Positions 6,475-15,636 of a stretch of 64,000 bases of DNA are shown here, in pieces. Each line of letters opens with the position of its first letter. The first letter of the stretch is position 1. The notes beneath the pieces were generated by a model. It searched no databases, had not been told where the DNA came from, and was given only the letters and a program-made list of their open reading frames with translations. This DNA comes from Streptomyces bottropensis ATCC 25435 (GTDB taxonomy: Bacteria > Actinomycetota > Actinomycetes > Streptomycetales > Streptomycetaceae), in assembly GCF_000383595.1 (NCBI RefSeq), contig NZ_KB911581.1, forward strand, positions 8,205,519 through 8,269,518, in the 5' to 3' direction. The position numbers were made by a program, and so were the translations under genes.

Positions 6475-9285
6475 TCACGGTTTCAGCAGCAGCGTGTCGC
6501 TCGTACCGCGCTCGACCGCCTTGTCCGAGAACGACCACGTCAGCAACTCGCCCTTGGCCCACTTGTCGGTCTGGTCGGTGTAATGCGCGTTGTACGCGTG
6601 CCCGGAGGCGCCGGTGAGGTTGATCCACTTGGACTTGTCGAGGTCCCCGAGGTTCACCACCATGCGCATCGAGGGCACCCACACGACCTCGTAGCCGCCC
6701 GCCGCGTTCCAGCCGGTGGCGTTGACCGTGGCCTCGCCGCCGCCGAGCTTCCAGGGGCCGCGGTTGAGCATGTACTTGAGGAAGCCGGGACCGTCGGCGC
6801 CGAGGGTCTGGTTCTTCAGGAACAGCCGGTGCAGCCGGCCCCAGCTCCAGGTGTCGATGTCCTTGCCGAGCTTGGCGGTGAGCTCCCAGCGGGCGTCCCG
6901 CATGGCCCGCTTGAACAGCTCGTCGCGGGTGTCGGCGGCCTTCTCGGTGCGCGTCTTCGGCGTCGACCACCAGTCGTTGTCCTGGTCGTCGATGATCTTG
7001 CGGACCACCTCGAACCAGCGGTCGCCGCCGTCCGGCTGCGCCTGGTCCGCGTCACGCCTGCCGCACTCGCGCACCCGCCGGTCCTCGTCGGCGGGGCCGG
7101 TGGCGTCGACCGGCTCGACCGACAGGCACTGGCCCTCGACGCGCAGTTCCTTGGGCAGCTTGTCGCCGAAGGCGAGCTTGAGGATGTTGCGCCAGACCGA
7201 GTTGAAGTACGCGGCGGCCGCCGAGTCGGCGTCCTGGGTGTAGTCCCAGCCCTCCAGGAGCTTCTGCGCCTCGCGGACGTGCGGGTCGTTCACGTCGATC
7301 TTGAGCAACAGCGGCACCAGCAGCTTGGCGATCTCGCTGCTGTTGTCCATCTGCATCTGCCGCATGTCGTCGGTGGAGATCTTGCCGCCACCCTTGATCT
7401 TCGACGCGATGAGACTGGTGATCCGCTGCGCGCGCGTGCCGTAGCCCCAGTCCGCGGTGAGCGTGTACGGGTACTTCTTGTCGACGACGGCCTGGTTCGC
7501 GGTGACGATGTAGCCGCGCTCCGGGTCGTACTCGTAGGGCAGTTCGTCCTGGTCGATGTACCCGGTCCAGCGGTACCTGGCGTCCCAGCCGGGCGCCGGG
7601 ATCGAGCCGTCGCCCTTGCCCCGGGTGGGGATCCTGCCGGGCAGCTGGTAGCCGATGTGACCCTCGGTGTCGGCGTAGATCAGGTTCTGCGAGGGGACGT
7701 CGAACAGGGCGGCGGCCGCACGGAAGTCGTCCCAGCCCTTGGCCTTGTTCATGGCGAAGACGGCGTCCATGGTGGTGCTGGGGTCGAGCGCGGTCCAGCG
7801 CAGGGCGATGCCGTAGCCGTCGCCGCGGTCCGGGGCGTCCTGGCCGACCGTGGCCTTCTTGCCGACCTGGACCAGTTCGCTGCTGCGGTCGGACAGCAGG
7901 GGCGCGTTGTCCTTGGTGGTGCGGACGACGATCTTCTTGGACGTGCCGCCGGCGACCTCGATGGTCTCCTCGCGGGTGTCGAAGGGCAGGACCTTGCTGC
8001 CGTACTGGTAGCCGTCGCCGGTGAGCTTCTCCAGGTAGAGGTCGGTGACGTCGACGCCGGAGTTGGTCATGCCCCAGGCGATGTCCGCGTTGTGGCCGAT
8101 GACCACGCCGGGCATGCCCGAGAAGGTGTAGCCGGAGACGTCGTACTGGCACTTGGCGGAGACGGCCTTGCAGTGCAGGCCCATCTGGTACCAGACCGAG
8201 GGCAGCGCCGCCGACAGGTGCGGGTCGTTGGCGAGGAGCGGCTTGCCGGTGATGGTGTGGTCGCCGGAGACGACCCAGGAGTTGGAACCGATGCCGTTGC
8301 CGTTCACGCCGACGGCCTCGGGCAGGTCCTCCAGGACGCCGTAGAGGCCGTCCAGCTGGGTCTGGAGGGCTCCGGAGTCGGTGGAGGTCCCGGCGGTGCC
8401 GGTGCCCGTCCCCGTGCCGCCGGTGCCCTGTGTGGAGCCGTCGACGCTCTGGCCGGTGCCCTGCGTGGAGCCGTCGGCGTTCTGCGTCGGGCCGGACCCG
8501 TCCGACCAGGTCTTGGTCAGCTCGTCGTACTGGCCCTCCCGCACGATCGTCCCGTTGCGGTCGTACGGGTACTGCGGGTACAGGTCGGCGATCTGCTTCG
8601 GGCCGAGGCGGCTGGTCATCAGGGCGCGGTCGATCTCGTCCTGCATGTTGCCGCGCAGGTCCCACGCCATCGCCTTCAGCCAGGCGACCGAGTCGACCGG
8701 GGTCCACTCCTCGGGCCTGTAGTCGTTGGCGAAGCCGAGGGCCGCGTACTCCAGCGAGATCTCGTCCCCGTCCTTGCCCGCGAGGTAGGCGTTGACCCCC
8801 TTGGCGTACGCGTCGAGGTACTTCCTCGTCTCGGCCGAGAGCGTCTTCTTGTACTCCTCCTCGGCGATGCGGTGCCAGCCGAGGGTGCGCAGGAACTCGT
8901 CGTTGTCGACCTGGCTCTCGCCGAACATCTCCGAGAGACGGCCGGCCGTCATGTGGCGGCGCACGTCCATCTCGTAGAACCGGTCCTGCGCCTGGACGTA
9001 GCCCTGCGCCATGAACAGGTCCTCGTCGGAGGAGGCGTAGATCTGCGGGATCCCGTGGCCGTCGCGCTTGACGTCGACCGGTCCCGACAGACCCTCCAGG
9101 GCTATCGAACCCTTGGTCTGCGGGAAGGAGGCGCGCACGGTGGAGACGGACCAGAACGCCCCGTAGCCGACGCCACCGATGATGGCCAGGACCAGGACGA
9201 TCAGGAGAAGACGGACTTTGCGTCCCTTCTTCCTGCCGGACTTGCCGGACTGCTGGCCGGAGGAGGCGGGATTGTCGGTGGGCAT
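6475..9285 (-). CDS. Penicillin acylase family Ntn-hydrolase, membrane anchored
   Basis: 936 aa from ATG 9285. A basic N-terminus with KSGRKKGRKVR precedes one membrane segment (LLLIVLVLAIIGGVGYGAF), so the enzyme is probably exported and anchored. The segment GPVDVKRDGHGIPQIYASS is the typical family start. The autoprocessing site is GIGSNSWVVSG, with the candidate nucleophile Ser334 created by cleavage after Gly333; the downstream GKPLLANDPHL is also diagnostic. Alpha and beta chains of about 300 and 600 residues are expected. Low-complexity GTGTGTGTAGTSTDSG just before the cleavage region looks like a linker. Known relatives cleave beta-lactam side chains or acyl-homoserine lactones; the substrate here is unknown. 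Confidence 0.92.
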   Translation of the reverse strand: MPTDNPASSGQQSGKSGRKKGRKVRLLLIVLVLAIIGGVGYGAFWSVSTVRASFPQTKGSIALEGLSGPVDVKRDGHGIPQIYASSDEDLFMAQGYVQAQDRFYEMDVRRHMTAGRLSEMFGESQVDNDEFLRTLGWHRIAEEEYKKTLSAETRKYLDAYAKGVNAYLAGKDGDEISLEYAALGFANDYRPEEWTPVDSVAWLKAMAWDLRGNMQDEIDRALMTSRLGPKQIADLYPQYPYDRNGTIVREGQYDELTKTWSDGSGPTQNADGSTQGTGQSVDGSTQGTGGTGTGTGTAGTSTDSGALQTQLDGLYGVLEDLPEAVGVNGNGIGSNSWVVSGDHTITGKPLLANDPHLSAALPSVWYQMGLHCKAVSAKCQYDVSGYTFSGMPGVVIGHNADIAWGMTNSGVDVTDLYLEKLTGDGYQYGSKVLPFDTREETIEVAGGTSKKIVVRTTKDNAPLLSDRSSELVQVGKKATVGQDAPDRGDGYGIALRWTALDPSTTMDAVFAMNKAKGWDDFRAAAALFDVPSQNLIYADTEGHIGYQLPGRIPTRGKGDGSIPAPGWDARYRWTGYIDQDELPYEYDPERGYIVTANQAVVDKKYPYTLTADWGYGTRAQRITSLIASKIKGGGKISTDDMRQMQMDNSSEIAKLLVPLLLKIDVNDPHVREAQKLLEGWDYTQDADSAAAAYFNSVWRNILKLAFGDKLPKELRVEGQCLSVEPVDATGPADEDRRVRECGRRDADQAQPDGGDRWFEVVRKIIDDQDNDWWSTPKTRTEKAADTRDELFKRAMRDARWELTAKLGKDIDTWSWGRLHRLFLKNQTLGADGPGFLKYMLNRGPWKLGGGEATVNATGWNAAGGYEVVWVPSMRMVVNLGDLDKSKWINLTGASGHAYNAHYTDQTDKWAKGELLTWSFSDKAVERGTSDTLLLKP

Positions 9286-9604
9286 CGCTGTCCTTGCTGT
9301 CCTAACACGAGCGGCAGGTCGGGCTGTGCTTTGTACTGAACGCTGGAGCAACCATAGGCGCAGGGCCCGACACGACTTGACGCGGAGTCGGGAACTGGCG
9401 CGGACGACTGTTCGATCTTGCCCCCGCAAGCGTCAAGAAATCGTCAAGAGTTAGGTAAGGTAACGAAGTACTTGCACTGACGTAACCGCAATCGCACGGT
9501 TTCCGTGATCGGCTCGGCGTGCCCCCACGCGCGTGTGCCCCGCATCCAGTGCTCGGCAATCCCAACCGGAACCACGTGCGGTTCGGCGAGAAAGGTACGG
9601 CCCT

Positions 9605-11164
9605 CTGACTGTCCACGACCTCAACCAGCTCCTGCTCGTCTGCTCGCTCGTCCTGTTGGTCGCGGTCGCCGCGGTCCGGATCTCGTCGCGCAGCGGGCTC
9701 CCCAGCCTGCTCGTCTACCTGGGCATCGGCATCGCCATGGGCCAGGACGGCATCGGCGACATCCACTTCGACAACGCCGAACTGACCCAGGTCATCGGCT
9801 ACGCGGCCCTCGTCGTGATCCTCGCGGAGGGCGGCCTCGGCACGAAGTGGAAGGAGATCAAACCGGCCCTGCCGGCCGCCGCCTCACTGGCGCTGGTCGG
9901 GGTCGCGGTGAGCGTCGGCGTCACGGCCGCGAGCGCGCACTATCTGATCGGGCTGGAGTGGCGACAGTCACTCATCATCGGCGCGGTCGTGTCCTCCACG
10001 GACGCGGCGGCCGTCTTCTCCGTGCTGCGCAAGATCCCCCTCCCCGCGCGCGTGACGGGCACTCTGGAGGCCGAGTCCGGCTTCAACGACGCCCCGGTCG
10101 TGATCCTCGTCGCCTCGCTCTCGATGGCCGGACCGGTCGAACACTGGTACGTCCTCATCGGCGAGATAGCGCTGGAACTGGCGATCGGCGCCGCCATCGG
10201 ACTCGCCGTGGGCTGGCTGGGCTCCTGGTGCCTGCGGCATGTGGCGCTGCCCGCCTCCGGCCTCTACCCGATCGCCGTCATGGCCATCGCCGTCACCGCC
10301 TACGCGGCCGGCGCCATGGCCCACGGCAGCGGCTTCCTCGCCGTCTACCTGGCCTCCGTGGTCCTCGGCAACGCCAAGCTGCCGCACTGGCCGGCCACGC
10401 GCGGCTTCGCGGAGGGCGTCGGCTGGATCGCCCAGATCGGCATGTTCGTCCTGCTCGGCCTGCTCGTCACCCCGCACGAGATGGGCGACGACATCTGGCC
10501 CGCGCTCGTCATCGGCCTGGTGCTGACCATGGTGGCGCGACCGCTGAGCGTCATCGTGGCGCTGACGCCGTTCCGGGTCCCGTGGCGGGAGCAGACACTG
10601 CTGTCCTGGGCCGGCCTGCGCGGCGCGGTGCCCATCATCCTGGCGACGATCCCCATGGTGAGCGGGATCGAGGGCAGCCGCCGGATCTTCAACATCGTCT
10701 TCGTGCTGGTCGTGGTCTACACCCTCGTCCAGGGGCCGACACTGCCCTGGCTGGCCCGCAAGCTGCGCCTCGGCGGCTCCGGCGACGAGGCCGCCGACCT
10801 CGGCATCGAGTCGGCACCGCTGGAGCGGCTGCGCGGCCACCTGCTGTCCGTCGCCATCCCCGAGAAGTCCCGTATGCACGGCGTCGAGGTCAACGAACTG
10901 CGGCTCCCCCCGGGCGCCGCCGTCACCCTCGTCGTCCGCGACGGCACCTCCTTCGTGCCGCTGCCGACCACGGTCCTGCGCCGCGGTGACGAACTGCTCG
11001 TCGTCGCCACGGACCCGGTCCGCGACCAGGCTGAACGCCGCCTCAGGGCCGTCGGCCAGGGCGGCAAGCTGGCGGACTGGCTGGGGACGGGCAACGGGAA
11101 CAGGCACGGGAACAGGCACGGCAATGGGAACAAGCACGGGAAGAACGGCGGGGCGGGTCGTTAA
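9605..11164 (+). CDS. Potassium/proton antiporter, CPA1 (NhaP2/CvrA) family
   Basis: About 519 aa. The start is placed at CTG 9605 (then TVHDLNQLLL) because GAAAGG lies about 9 bases upstream and the earlier in-frame GTG at 9533 would add a hydrophilic, unconvincing leader. There are 12-13 membrane segments. The family core shows VVSSTDAAAVFSVLRK and EAESGFNDAPVVILV, in which the Asp residues bind the cation, followed by AGLRGAVPIILATIP. After residue about 400 comes a cytosolic TrkA-C-like domain (VNELRLPPGAAVTLVVRDG). The C-terminus is a Gly/Asn/His/Lys repeat tail (TGNGNRHGNRHGNGNKHG). Role: K+ or Na+ efflux against H+ at alkaline pH or high salt. Confidence 0.9.
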   Translation: MTVHDLNQLLLVCSLVLLVAVAAVRISSRSGLPSLLVYLGIGIAMGQDGIGDIHFDNAELTQVIGYAALVVILAEGGLGTKWKEIKPALPAAASLALVGVAVSVGVTAASAHYLIGLEWRQSLIIGAVVSSTDAAAVFSVLRKIPLPARVTGTLEAESGFNDAPVVILVASLSMAGPVEHWYVLIGEIALELAIGAAIGLAVGWLGSWCLRHVALPASGLYPIAVMAIAVTAYAAGAMAHGSGFLAVYLASVVLGNAKLPHWPATRGFAEGVGWIAQIGMFVLLGLLVTPHEMGDDIWPALVIGLVLTMVARPLSVIVALTPFRVPWREQTLLSWAGLRGAVPIILATIPMVSGIEGSRRIFNIVFVLVVVYTLVQGPTLPWLARKLRLGGSGDEAADLGIESAPLERLRGHLLSVAIPEKSRMHGVEVNELRLPPGAAVTLVVRDGTSFVPLPTTVLRRGDELLVVATDPVRDQAERRLRAVGQGGKLADWLGTGNGNRHGNRHGNGNKHGKNGGAGR

Positions 11165-11430
11165 GAGCAGGTTTCGTCCTGTTCACACCCTCTGGAATCA
11201 TGGGCGCGACCACCCATGGTGCTCGTTTTCACAGGCGACCCGGCCGATCACCCCTGTACGATGAAGGCGCACTTGATCGGACCAACTCTGCCTGACGCAG
11301 AGCTGGCGCGACCGTATGGCGGCCGGAACACCCCTCGCAGTGGGCTCCGGCATCTACCGCAGTAGCGCAAGAGGACAGCTCTCGGCGCCCCCCGCACGGG
11401 CGCGCTACCAGGCGGCGGAAAGGCACGGCC

Positions 11431-12720
11431 GTGGCATCCACGGTCACCTCGAACACCTCGAACACTCCGAAGGCGTCCCGCCCGGGATACGGGCAGCTGC
11501 TGCGCACCCCGCGCGCGTGGACGTTCCTTCTCCCCGGCTTCGCGGCCCGCCAGCCGTTCGCCATGCTGACCATCTCCATCGTGCTGCTGGTCCAGCACAC
11601 CACCGGCTCGTACGGGGCGGCCGGCGCCGTGGCCGCCGCCACCGGTGTCTCCATGGCCCTGTTCGCCCCCTACAGCGGCCGCCTCGCCGACCGGCACGGG
11701 CAGCGGGCCGTCCTGATCCCCGGCGTCCTCGTCCACGGGGCCGCCGGTCTCACCCTGATGACACTGGCCCTGATGGACGCCCCCCTGTGGGCGCTGTTCG
11801 TCGCCGCCGTGCCGACGGGCGCCTCGGTGCCGCAGGTGGGCCCCATGGTGCGGGCGCGCTGGGGCGTCAAGCTCCAGGACTCGCCCCTGATGGGCACCGC
11901 CGCCGCCTTCGAGTCCGTCACCGACGAGCTGACCTTCGTGCTCGGCCCGCTGCTCGCGACCGCGCTCTGCACCGCCGTGCACCCGGCCGCCGGCCTGCTC
12001 ACCGAGGCCGGGCTCACCCTGATCGGCGGCCTGCTGTTCGCCGCGCAGCGCGCCACCCAGCCCAAGGTCGTCTCCATGGCGCACGCGCGCGTGGAGCGCG
12101 TCTCCGCCCTGTCCCTCCCCGGGGTGCGCGTCCTGATCGTCATCTTCCTGGGCATCGGCTCCGTCTTCGGCGGTATGCAGGTCTCGCTCGCCGCCTTCTC
12201 CGAGTCGATCGGCGAGCCCGGCCTGAACGGCGTCCTGTACGGCGTCTTCGCCGCCGGCAACATGCTCTCCGGCATCGTCTGCGGCGCCATCGCCTGGAAG
12301 GGGGCGCCTCAGCGGCGCCTGATCGTCGGCTACACGGCCCTCGCGGTGGTCGCCTCCGCCCTGTGGACCGCCGATTCGGTGCTCGTCCTCGCCGCGCTCG
12401 GCCTGCTGGTCGGCATGTGCATCGCCCCCGCCCTGATCACCGGCTACACGCTGGTCGACTCGCTGGTCCCCTCCGGCGCCCGCACGGAGGCCTTCACCTG
12501 GCTCACCGGGGCGGTCGCGCTCGGCCAGGCGGCCGCCGTCACGGCCGCCGGACAGCTGGAGGACCGGCTGTGGACCGGCGCCGGATTCCTGGTCCCCGCG
12601 GCCGGTACGGTACTGGCCCTGGCCACCCTGTTCGCGCTGCGTACGCGGCTGGTGGGCCGGCCCCGGAGCCGTACCGTCGCGCGTGTCGTCGGTCACCGAG
12701 TGCCGGTGACAGTGGACTGA
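11431..12720 (+). CDS. MFS transporter
   Basis: 429 aa, GTG start. A short Ser/Thr-rich leader is followed by twelve predicted membrane segments. The loop between segments 2 and 3 carries GRLADRHGQRAVL, a good match to the major-facilitator motif A. The substrate cannot be read from sequence. The 266-bp upstream gap holds no recognisable gene. It is followed 70 bp later by the CIRCE-like element and fmdB, which are probably a separate transcription unit. Confidence 0.88.
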   Translation: MASTVTSNTSNTPKASRPGYGQLLRTPRAWTFLLPGFAARQPFAMLTISIVLLVQHTTGSYGAAGAVAAATGVSMALFAPYSGRLADRHGQRAVLIPGVLVHGAAGLTLMTLALMDAPLWALFVAAVPTGASVPQVGPMVRARWGVKLQDSPLMGTAAAFESVTDELTFVLGPLLATALCTAVHPAAGLLTEAGLTLIGGLLFAAQRATQPKVVSMAHARVERVSALSLPGVRVLIVIFLGIGSVFGGMQVSLAAFSESIGEPGLNGVLYGVFAAGNMLSGIVCGAIAWKGAPQRRLIVGYTALAVVASALWTADSVLVLAALGLLVGMCIAPALITGYTLVDSLVPSGARTEAFTWLTGAVALGQAAAVTAAGQLEDRLWTGAGFLVPAAGTVLALATLFALRTRLVGRPRSRTVARVVGHRVPVTVD

Positions 12721-12751
12721 TCCCGGGGGAATAGGTCACTATGGACCGTCG

Positions 12752-12778
12752 TTAGCACTCATCGAGTGAGAGTGCCAG
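12752..12778 (+). promoter_or_regulatory. CIRCE-like HrcA operator upstream of fmdB
   Basis: TTAGCACTC, nine spacer bases, then GAGTGCCAG. The left arm is a perfect match to CIRCE (TTAGCACTC-N9-GAGTGCTAA) and the right arm matches 7 of 9. It ends 12 bp before the fmdB start codon, in the position used by HrcA to repress groES/groEL. The site spans the expected 5' leader, so repression at the DNA level is the simplest reading. Confidence 0.7.
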
Positions 12779-12790
12779 GAGGAAGAGCCA

Positions 12791-13132
12791 GTGCCGACGT
12801 ACCAGTACCAGTGCACCGAATGCGGTGAGGGCCTCGAAGCGGTGCAGAAGTTCACCGACGACGCCCTGACCGAGTGCCCCGCCTGCAACGGCCGCCTCAA
12901 GAAGGTGTTCTCCGCGGTCGGCATCGTCTTCAAGGGCTCCGGTTTCTACCGGAACGACAGCCGTGGCTCCTCGTCGAGCAGCAGCCCGGCGACGTCGAAG
13001 GGCTCGTCGGAGACGAAGTCGTCCTCGGACGCGAAGTCCTCGTCGTCTTCGTCGTCCTCGTCTTCGTCGTCCTCCGACTCGAAGTCGTCGTCCGCGGGCT
13101 CCTCTTCCACGAGCAGCACCTCGGCCGCCTAG
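12791..13132 (+). CDS. FmdB-family zinc-ribbon protein
   Basis: 113 aa, GTG start preceded by AGGAGGAAGAG. The N-terminal 45 residues form the FmdB ribbon: MPTYQYQCTECGEGLE, then TECPACNGRLKKVFSAVGIV, with two CxxC pairs for zinc. GFYRNDS follows, and the C-terminal half is nearly pure Ser/Lys/Asp low complexity, as in other Streptomyces members. The family name comes from a formamidase-operon protein, but a regulatory role has not been shown for this type. The CIRCE-like element immediately upstream suggests heat-shock control. Confidence 0.9.
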   Translation: MPTYQYQCTECGEGLEAVQKFTDDALTECPACNGRLKKVFSAVGIVFKGSGFYRNDSRGSSSSSSPATSKGSSETKSSSDAKSSSSSSSSSSSSSDSKSSSAGSSSTSSTSAA

Positions 13133-13147
13133 CGCTCCCGTCCGGGA

Positions 13148-13184
13148 CCCTGCCGTCGTACGCGAGTCGTACGCGACGGCGGGG
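13148..13184 (+). terminator. Rho-independent-type terminator after fmdB
   Basis: CCC-T-GCCGTCG-TACG pairs with CGTA-CG-CGACGGC-GGGG around a short loop, and a T-containing tract (TCTTCGGCGTTTT) follows. It lies 15 bp after the fmdB stop codon. Confidence 0.7.
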
Positions 13185-13220
13185 TCTTCGGCGTTTTCCC
13201 GGCCCGGTTAGGGTGCGGGC

Positions 13221-14171
13221 ATGGCGAACACGGAACACGTGGCGAACGGAGCGGGACCGGTGGGCGGGACGGGCACGGCGGGCGGCACGGCGGGGACGGG
13301 CTCGGCGGGCGGCACGGCGGGGACGGGCTCGGCGGGGACGGACCTGGCGGAGATCGGGGTCATCGGGGGGTCGGGGTTCTACTCCTTCCTCGACGACGTG
13401 ACCGAGATACAGATCGACACCCCCTACGGGCCGCCCAGCGACTCCCTCTTCCTCGGTGAGATCGCCGGACGCCGGGTCGCGTTCCTGCCCCGCCACGGGC
13501 GTGGACACCATCTGCCGCCGCACCGCATCAACTACCGGGCCAACCTGTGGGCGCTGCGTTCCGTCGGAGCGCGCCAGGTACTCGGCCCGTGTGCGGTGGG
13601 CGGTCTGCGGCCGGAGTACGGACCGGGCACGCTTCTCGTCCCCGACCAGCTGGTGGACCGCACCAAGTCCCGCACCCAGACCTACTTCGACGGTCTCCCG
13701 CTGCCCGGCGGGGCCGTCCCCAACGTCGTCCATGTCTCGCTCGCCGACCCCTACTGCCCCGTGGGCCGCGAGGCGGCCCTCGACGCGGCGCGCGGCCGGG
13801 ACTGGGAACCGGTGGACGGCGGCACCCTGGTGGTGATCGAGGGCCCCCGTTTCTCCACCCGCGCCGAGTCCCTGTGGCACCAGGCCCAGGGCTGGTCCGT
13901 CGTCGGTATGACCGGCCATCCCGAGGCCGTCCTCGCCCGCGAACTGGAGCTCTGCTACAGCACCCTGACCCTCGTCACCGACCTCGACGCCGGCGCCGAA
14001 ACGGGGGAGGGCGTCTCCCACGAGGAGGTTCTGCGGGTCTTCGCCGCGAACGTCGACCGGCTGCGGGGCGTCCTCTTCGACGCGGTCGCCGCCCTGCCGC
14101 CGAACGGCAGCCGCGACTGTCTGTGCGCGAAGGCGCTGGGCGGGATGGATCCGGGGTTCGAGCTGCCGTAG
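13221..14171 (+). CDS. mtnP: S-methyl-5'-thioadenosine phosphorylase
   Basis: 316 aa. Residues 1-40 are a Gly/Thr/Ala/Ser extension containing a perfect 9-residue duplication; the conserved enzyme begins at EIGVIGGSGFYSFLDD. Family motifs are FLPRHGRGHHLPPHRINYRAN (phosphate and ribose binding), GGTLVVIEGPRFSTRAES and GMTGHPEAVLARELELCYS, where Met-Thr contacts the base and methylthioribose. The enzyme phosphorolyses MTA to adenine and methylthioribose-1-phosphate for methionine and adenine salvage. Length without the extension is normal. ATG 13221 has a GGTTAGGG-type sequence upstream; a later start inside the repeat cannot be excluded. Confidence 0.93.
   Translation: MANTEHVANGAGPVGGTGTAGGTAGTGSAGGTAGTGSAGTDLAEIGVIGGSGFYSFLDDVTEIQIDTPYGPPSDSLFLGEIAGRRVAFLPRHGRGHHLPPHRINYRANLWALRSVGARQVLGPCAVGGLRPEYGPGTLLVPDQLVDRTKSRTQTYFDGLPLPGGAVPNVVHVSLADPYCPVGREAALDAARGRDWEPVDGGTLVVIEGPRFSTRAESLWHQAQGWSVVGMTGHPEAVLARELELCYSTLTLVTDLDAGAETGEGVSHEEVLRVFAANVDRLRGVLFDAVAALPPNGSRDCLCAKALGGMDPGFELP
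13281..13334 (+). repeat. 27-bp in-frame tandem duplication in mtnP
   Basis: Two perfect 27-bp units at 13281-13307 and 13308-13334 encode GGTAGTGSA twice. Partial units flank both sides. Because 27 is a multiple of three, copy-number change would preserve the frame and only lengthen the N-terminal extension. Confidence 0.9.
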
Positions 14172-14405
14172 TCGGTGTCGACGGGCTCCGTCACGGACTG
14201 ATCGGGGGGCAGTTGCGGGGGTAGTGGCGGGGGGCGAGCGGCGGGAGTTGTCTGCGGGCGATGGGCGCTGACGGCAGGCGGAGTTCCTCGTTCGGGCGGT
14301 GGAGTTATCCACAACCTGTCGCCAGTCCACAGCCCGCAGCAGCAGCCGCCGCGAAGCCTCATCGTGGGACCGCAAGCCGATCTCACACAGCAGGTGGTGG
14401 TCCCC

Positions 14406-15026
14406 ATGTCCTCTTCCATGTCCCGACCCACGTCCACGTCCCGGCCCCCTTCCACCTCCACGTCCCGGCCCCCTTCCGCGTCCCGGCCCGCGCCCGCACG
14501 GCTTCCCTCCTGGGCCGCCGGCCCGCCCGGCACCGACGCCCCTCCCACCTGCGAGGTCCCGCACTTCGCGCCGCTCCGGGTGCGCGGCGGGGCGCACCGG
14601 CTCCGCCGTCTCGCCCGCTGCCGACGACGGGCCATGGCCGCGGGCCTGGCGGTGACCGCGGCCGCCCTGCTGGTGACGGGAGCGGGGCCGGGGGAGACCG
14701 GACGGGTCAGGGGCCACCCCGTGGCCGACCCGGTCCCCGGGCGCCCCTCCGCCGCCGGGACGGTGGCCGCGCCGGTCCGCATCGCCGACGGCGCGACGGT
14801 ACGGCTGCTGCGCCCCGGTGACCGCGTCGACGTGATCGCGGCCGAGGAGTCCGCCACGGACACCGGGGCCGCGCGGATCGTCGCCCGCGGTGCCCGTGTG
14901 TCCAAGGTGCCGGCCGCCGACGCCACCGAGAGCGGAGCCCTGGTCGTCCTGACCGTGCCCCGCCGCACCGCGGCCCGGCTGGCCGGCGCGGGCGCCACGT
15001 CCCGGTTGGCGGTGACGCTGTGGTGA
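14406..15026 (+). CDS. SAF-domain (CpaB/RcpC-like) exported protein
   Basis: 206 aa from ATG 14406 (MSSSMSRPTS). An N-terminal Ser/Arg/Pro/Thr repeat region precedes a basic stretch and one membrane segment (MAAGLAVTAAALLVTGAG). The exported part has the SAF/CpaB pattern: VAAPVRIADGATVRLLRPGD then RVDVIAAEE, and LVVLTVPRRTAARLAGAG. Streptomyces proteins of this shape are annotated as RcpC/CpaB Flp-pilus assembly proteins. No other pilus gene is nearby, so a pilus role is only family inference. Confidence 0.7.
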   Translation: MSSSMSRPTSTSRPPSTSTSRPPSASRPAPARLPSWAAGPPGTDAPPTCEVPHFAPLRVRGGAHRLRRLARCRRRAMAAGLAVTAAALLVTGAGPGETGRVRGHPVADPVPGRPSAAGTVAAPVRIADGATVRLLRPGDRVDVIAAEESATDTGAARIVARGARVSKVPAADATESGALVVLTVPRRTAARLAGAGATSRLAVTLW

Positions 15027-15125
15027 TGCCAAGTCCCACGATGGTGGGACCCGGCTGGACACCCGGGCCCGGCCCTGACGTAGGTTGCGGAGTCGTTTGT
15101 TCCACAATCAGCGCGGAAGGGCCTC

Positions 15126-15605
15126 GTGGTGAGCAAGCAGAAGCAACCGAGCGTCTGGGAGGGCTTCAAGGCCTTCCTGATGCGGGGGAACGTGGTGGAC
15201 CTGGCCGTCGCCGTGGTCATCGGCGCGGCCTTCACCAACATCGTCAACTCGGTGGTGAAGGGCGTCATCAGCCCGCTGGTGGGAGCGTTCGGCACGAAGA
15301 ACCTCGACCAGTACCGCTCGTGTCTGAAGGACCCCTGCGAGGTGGCGGCGGACGGCACGGTCACCGACGGCGTCGCGATCCTCTGGGGCACGGTGCTGAA
15401 CGCGACGCTCACGTTCCTCATCACCGCGGCCGTCGTCTACTTCCTGATGGTGCTTCCCATGGCCAAGTACCTGGCCCGCCAGGAGGCCCGCCGCAGGGCG
15501 AAGGAAGGCACGCAAGAGGTCATCGAGGTGTCCGAGCTGGAGGTACTGAAGGAGATCCGCGACGCCCTGGTGGCCCAGCGCGGTTCCGGTCACGACCGCA
15601 CCTAG
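15126..15605 (+). CDS. mscL: Large-conductance mechanosensitive channel MscL
   Basis: 159 aa from GTG 15126 with GGAAGGG upstream; GTG 15129 is an alternative. The first helix carries FLMRGNVVDLAVAVVIGAAF, the most conserved MscL stretch, and a second membrane helix (LTFLITAAVVYFLMVLPM) leads to an acidic cytoplasmic C-terminal helix. A periplasmic loop with two Cys residues (CLKDPCEV) is longer than in E. coli. The homopentamer opens under membrane tension to release solutes during hypo-osmotic shock. Confidence 0.95.
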   Translation: MVSKQKQPSVWEGFKAFLMRGNVVDLAVAVVIGAAFTNIVNSVVKGVISPLVGAFGTKNLDQYRSCLKDPCEVAADGTVTDGVAILWGTVLNATLTFLITAAVVYFLMVLPMAKYLARQEARRRAKEGTQEVIEVSELEVLKEIRDALVAQRGSGHDRT

Positions 15606-15636
15606 CGGCGGCGTTCGCGGCACTCGGCCGACGGTG

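Noticed and set aside
6439..9339. 966-codon open frame opposite the penicillin acylase gene
   Set aside because: It is the antisense shadow of a high-GC gene. Its translation is Val/Gly/Arg/Asp-rich, without domain features or a ribosome site.
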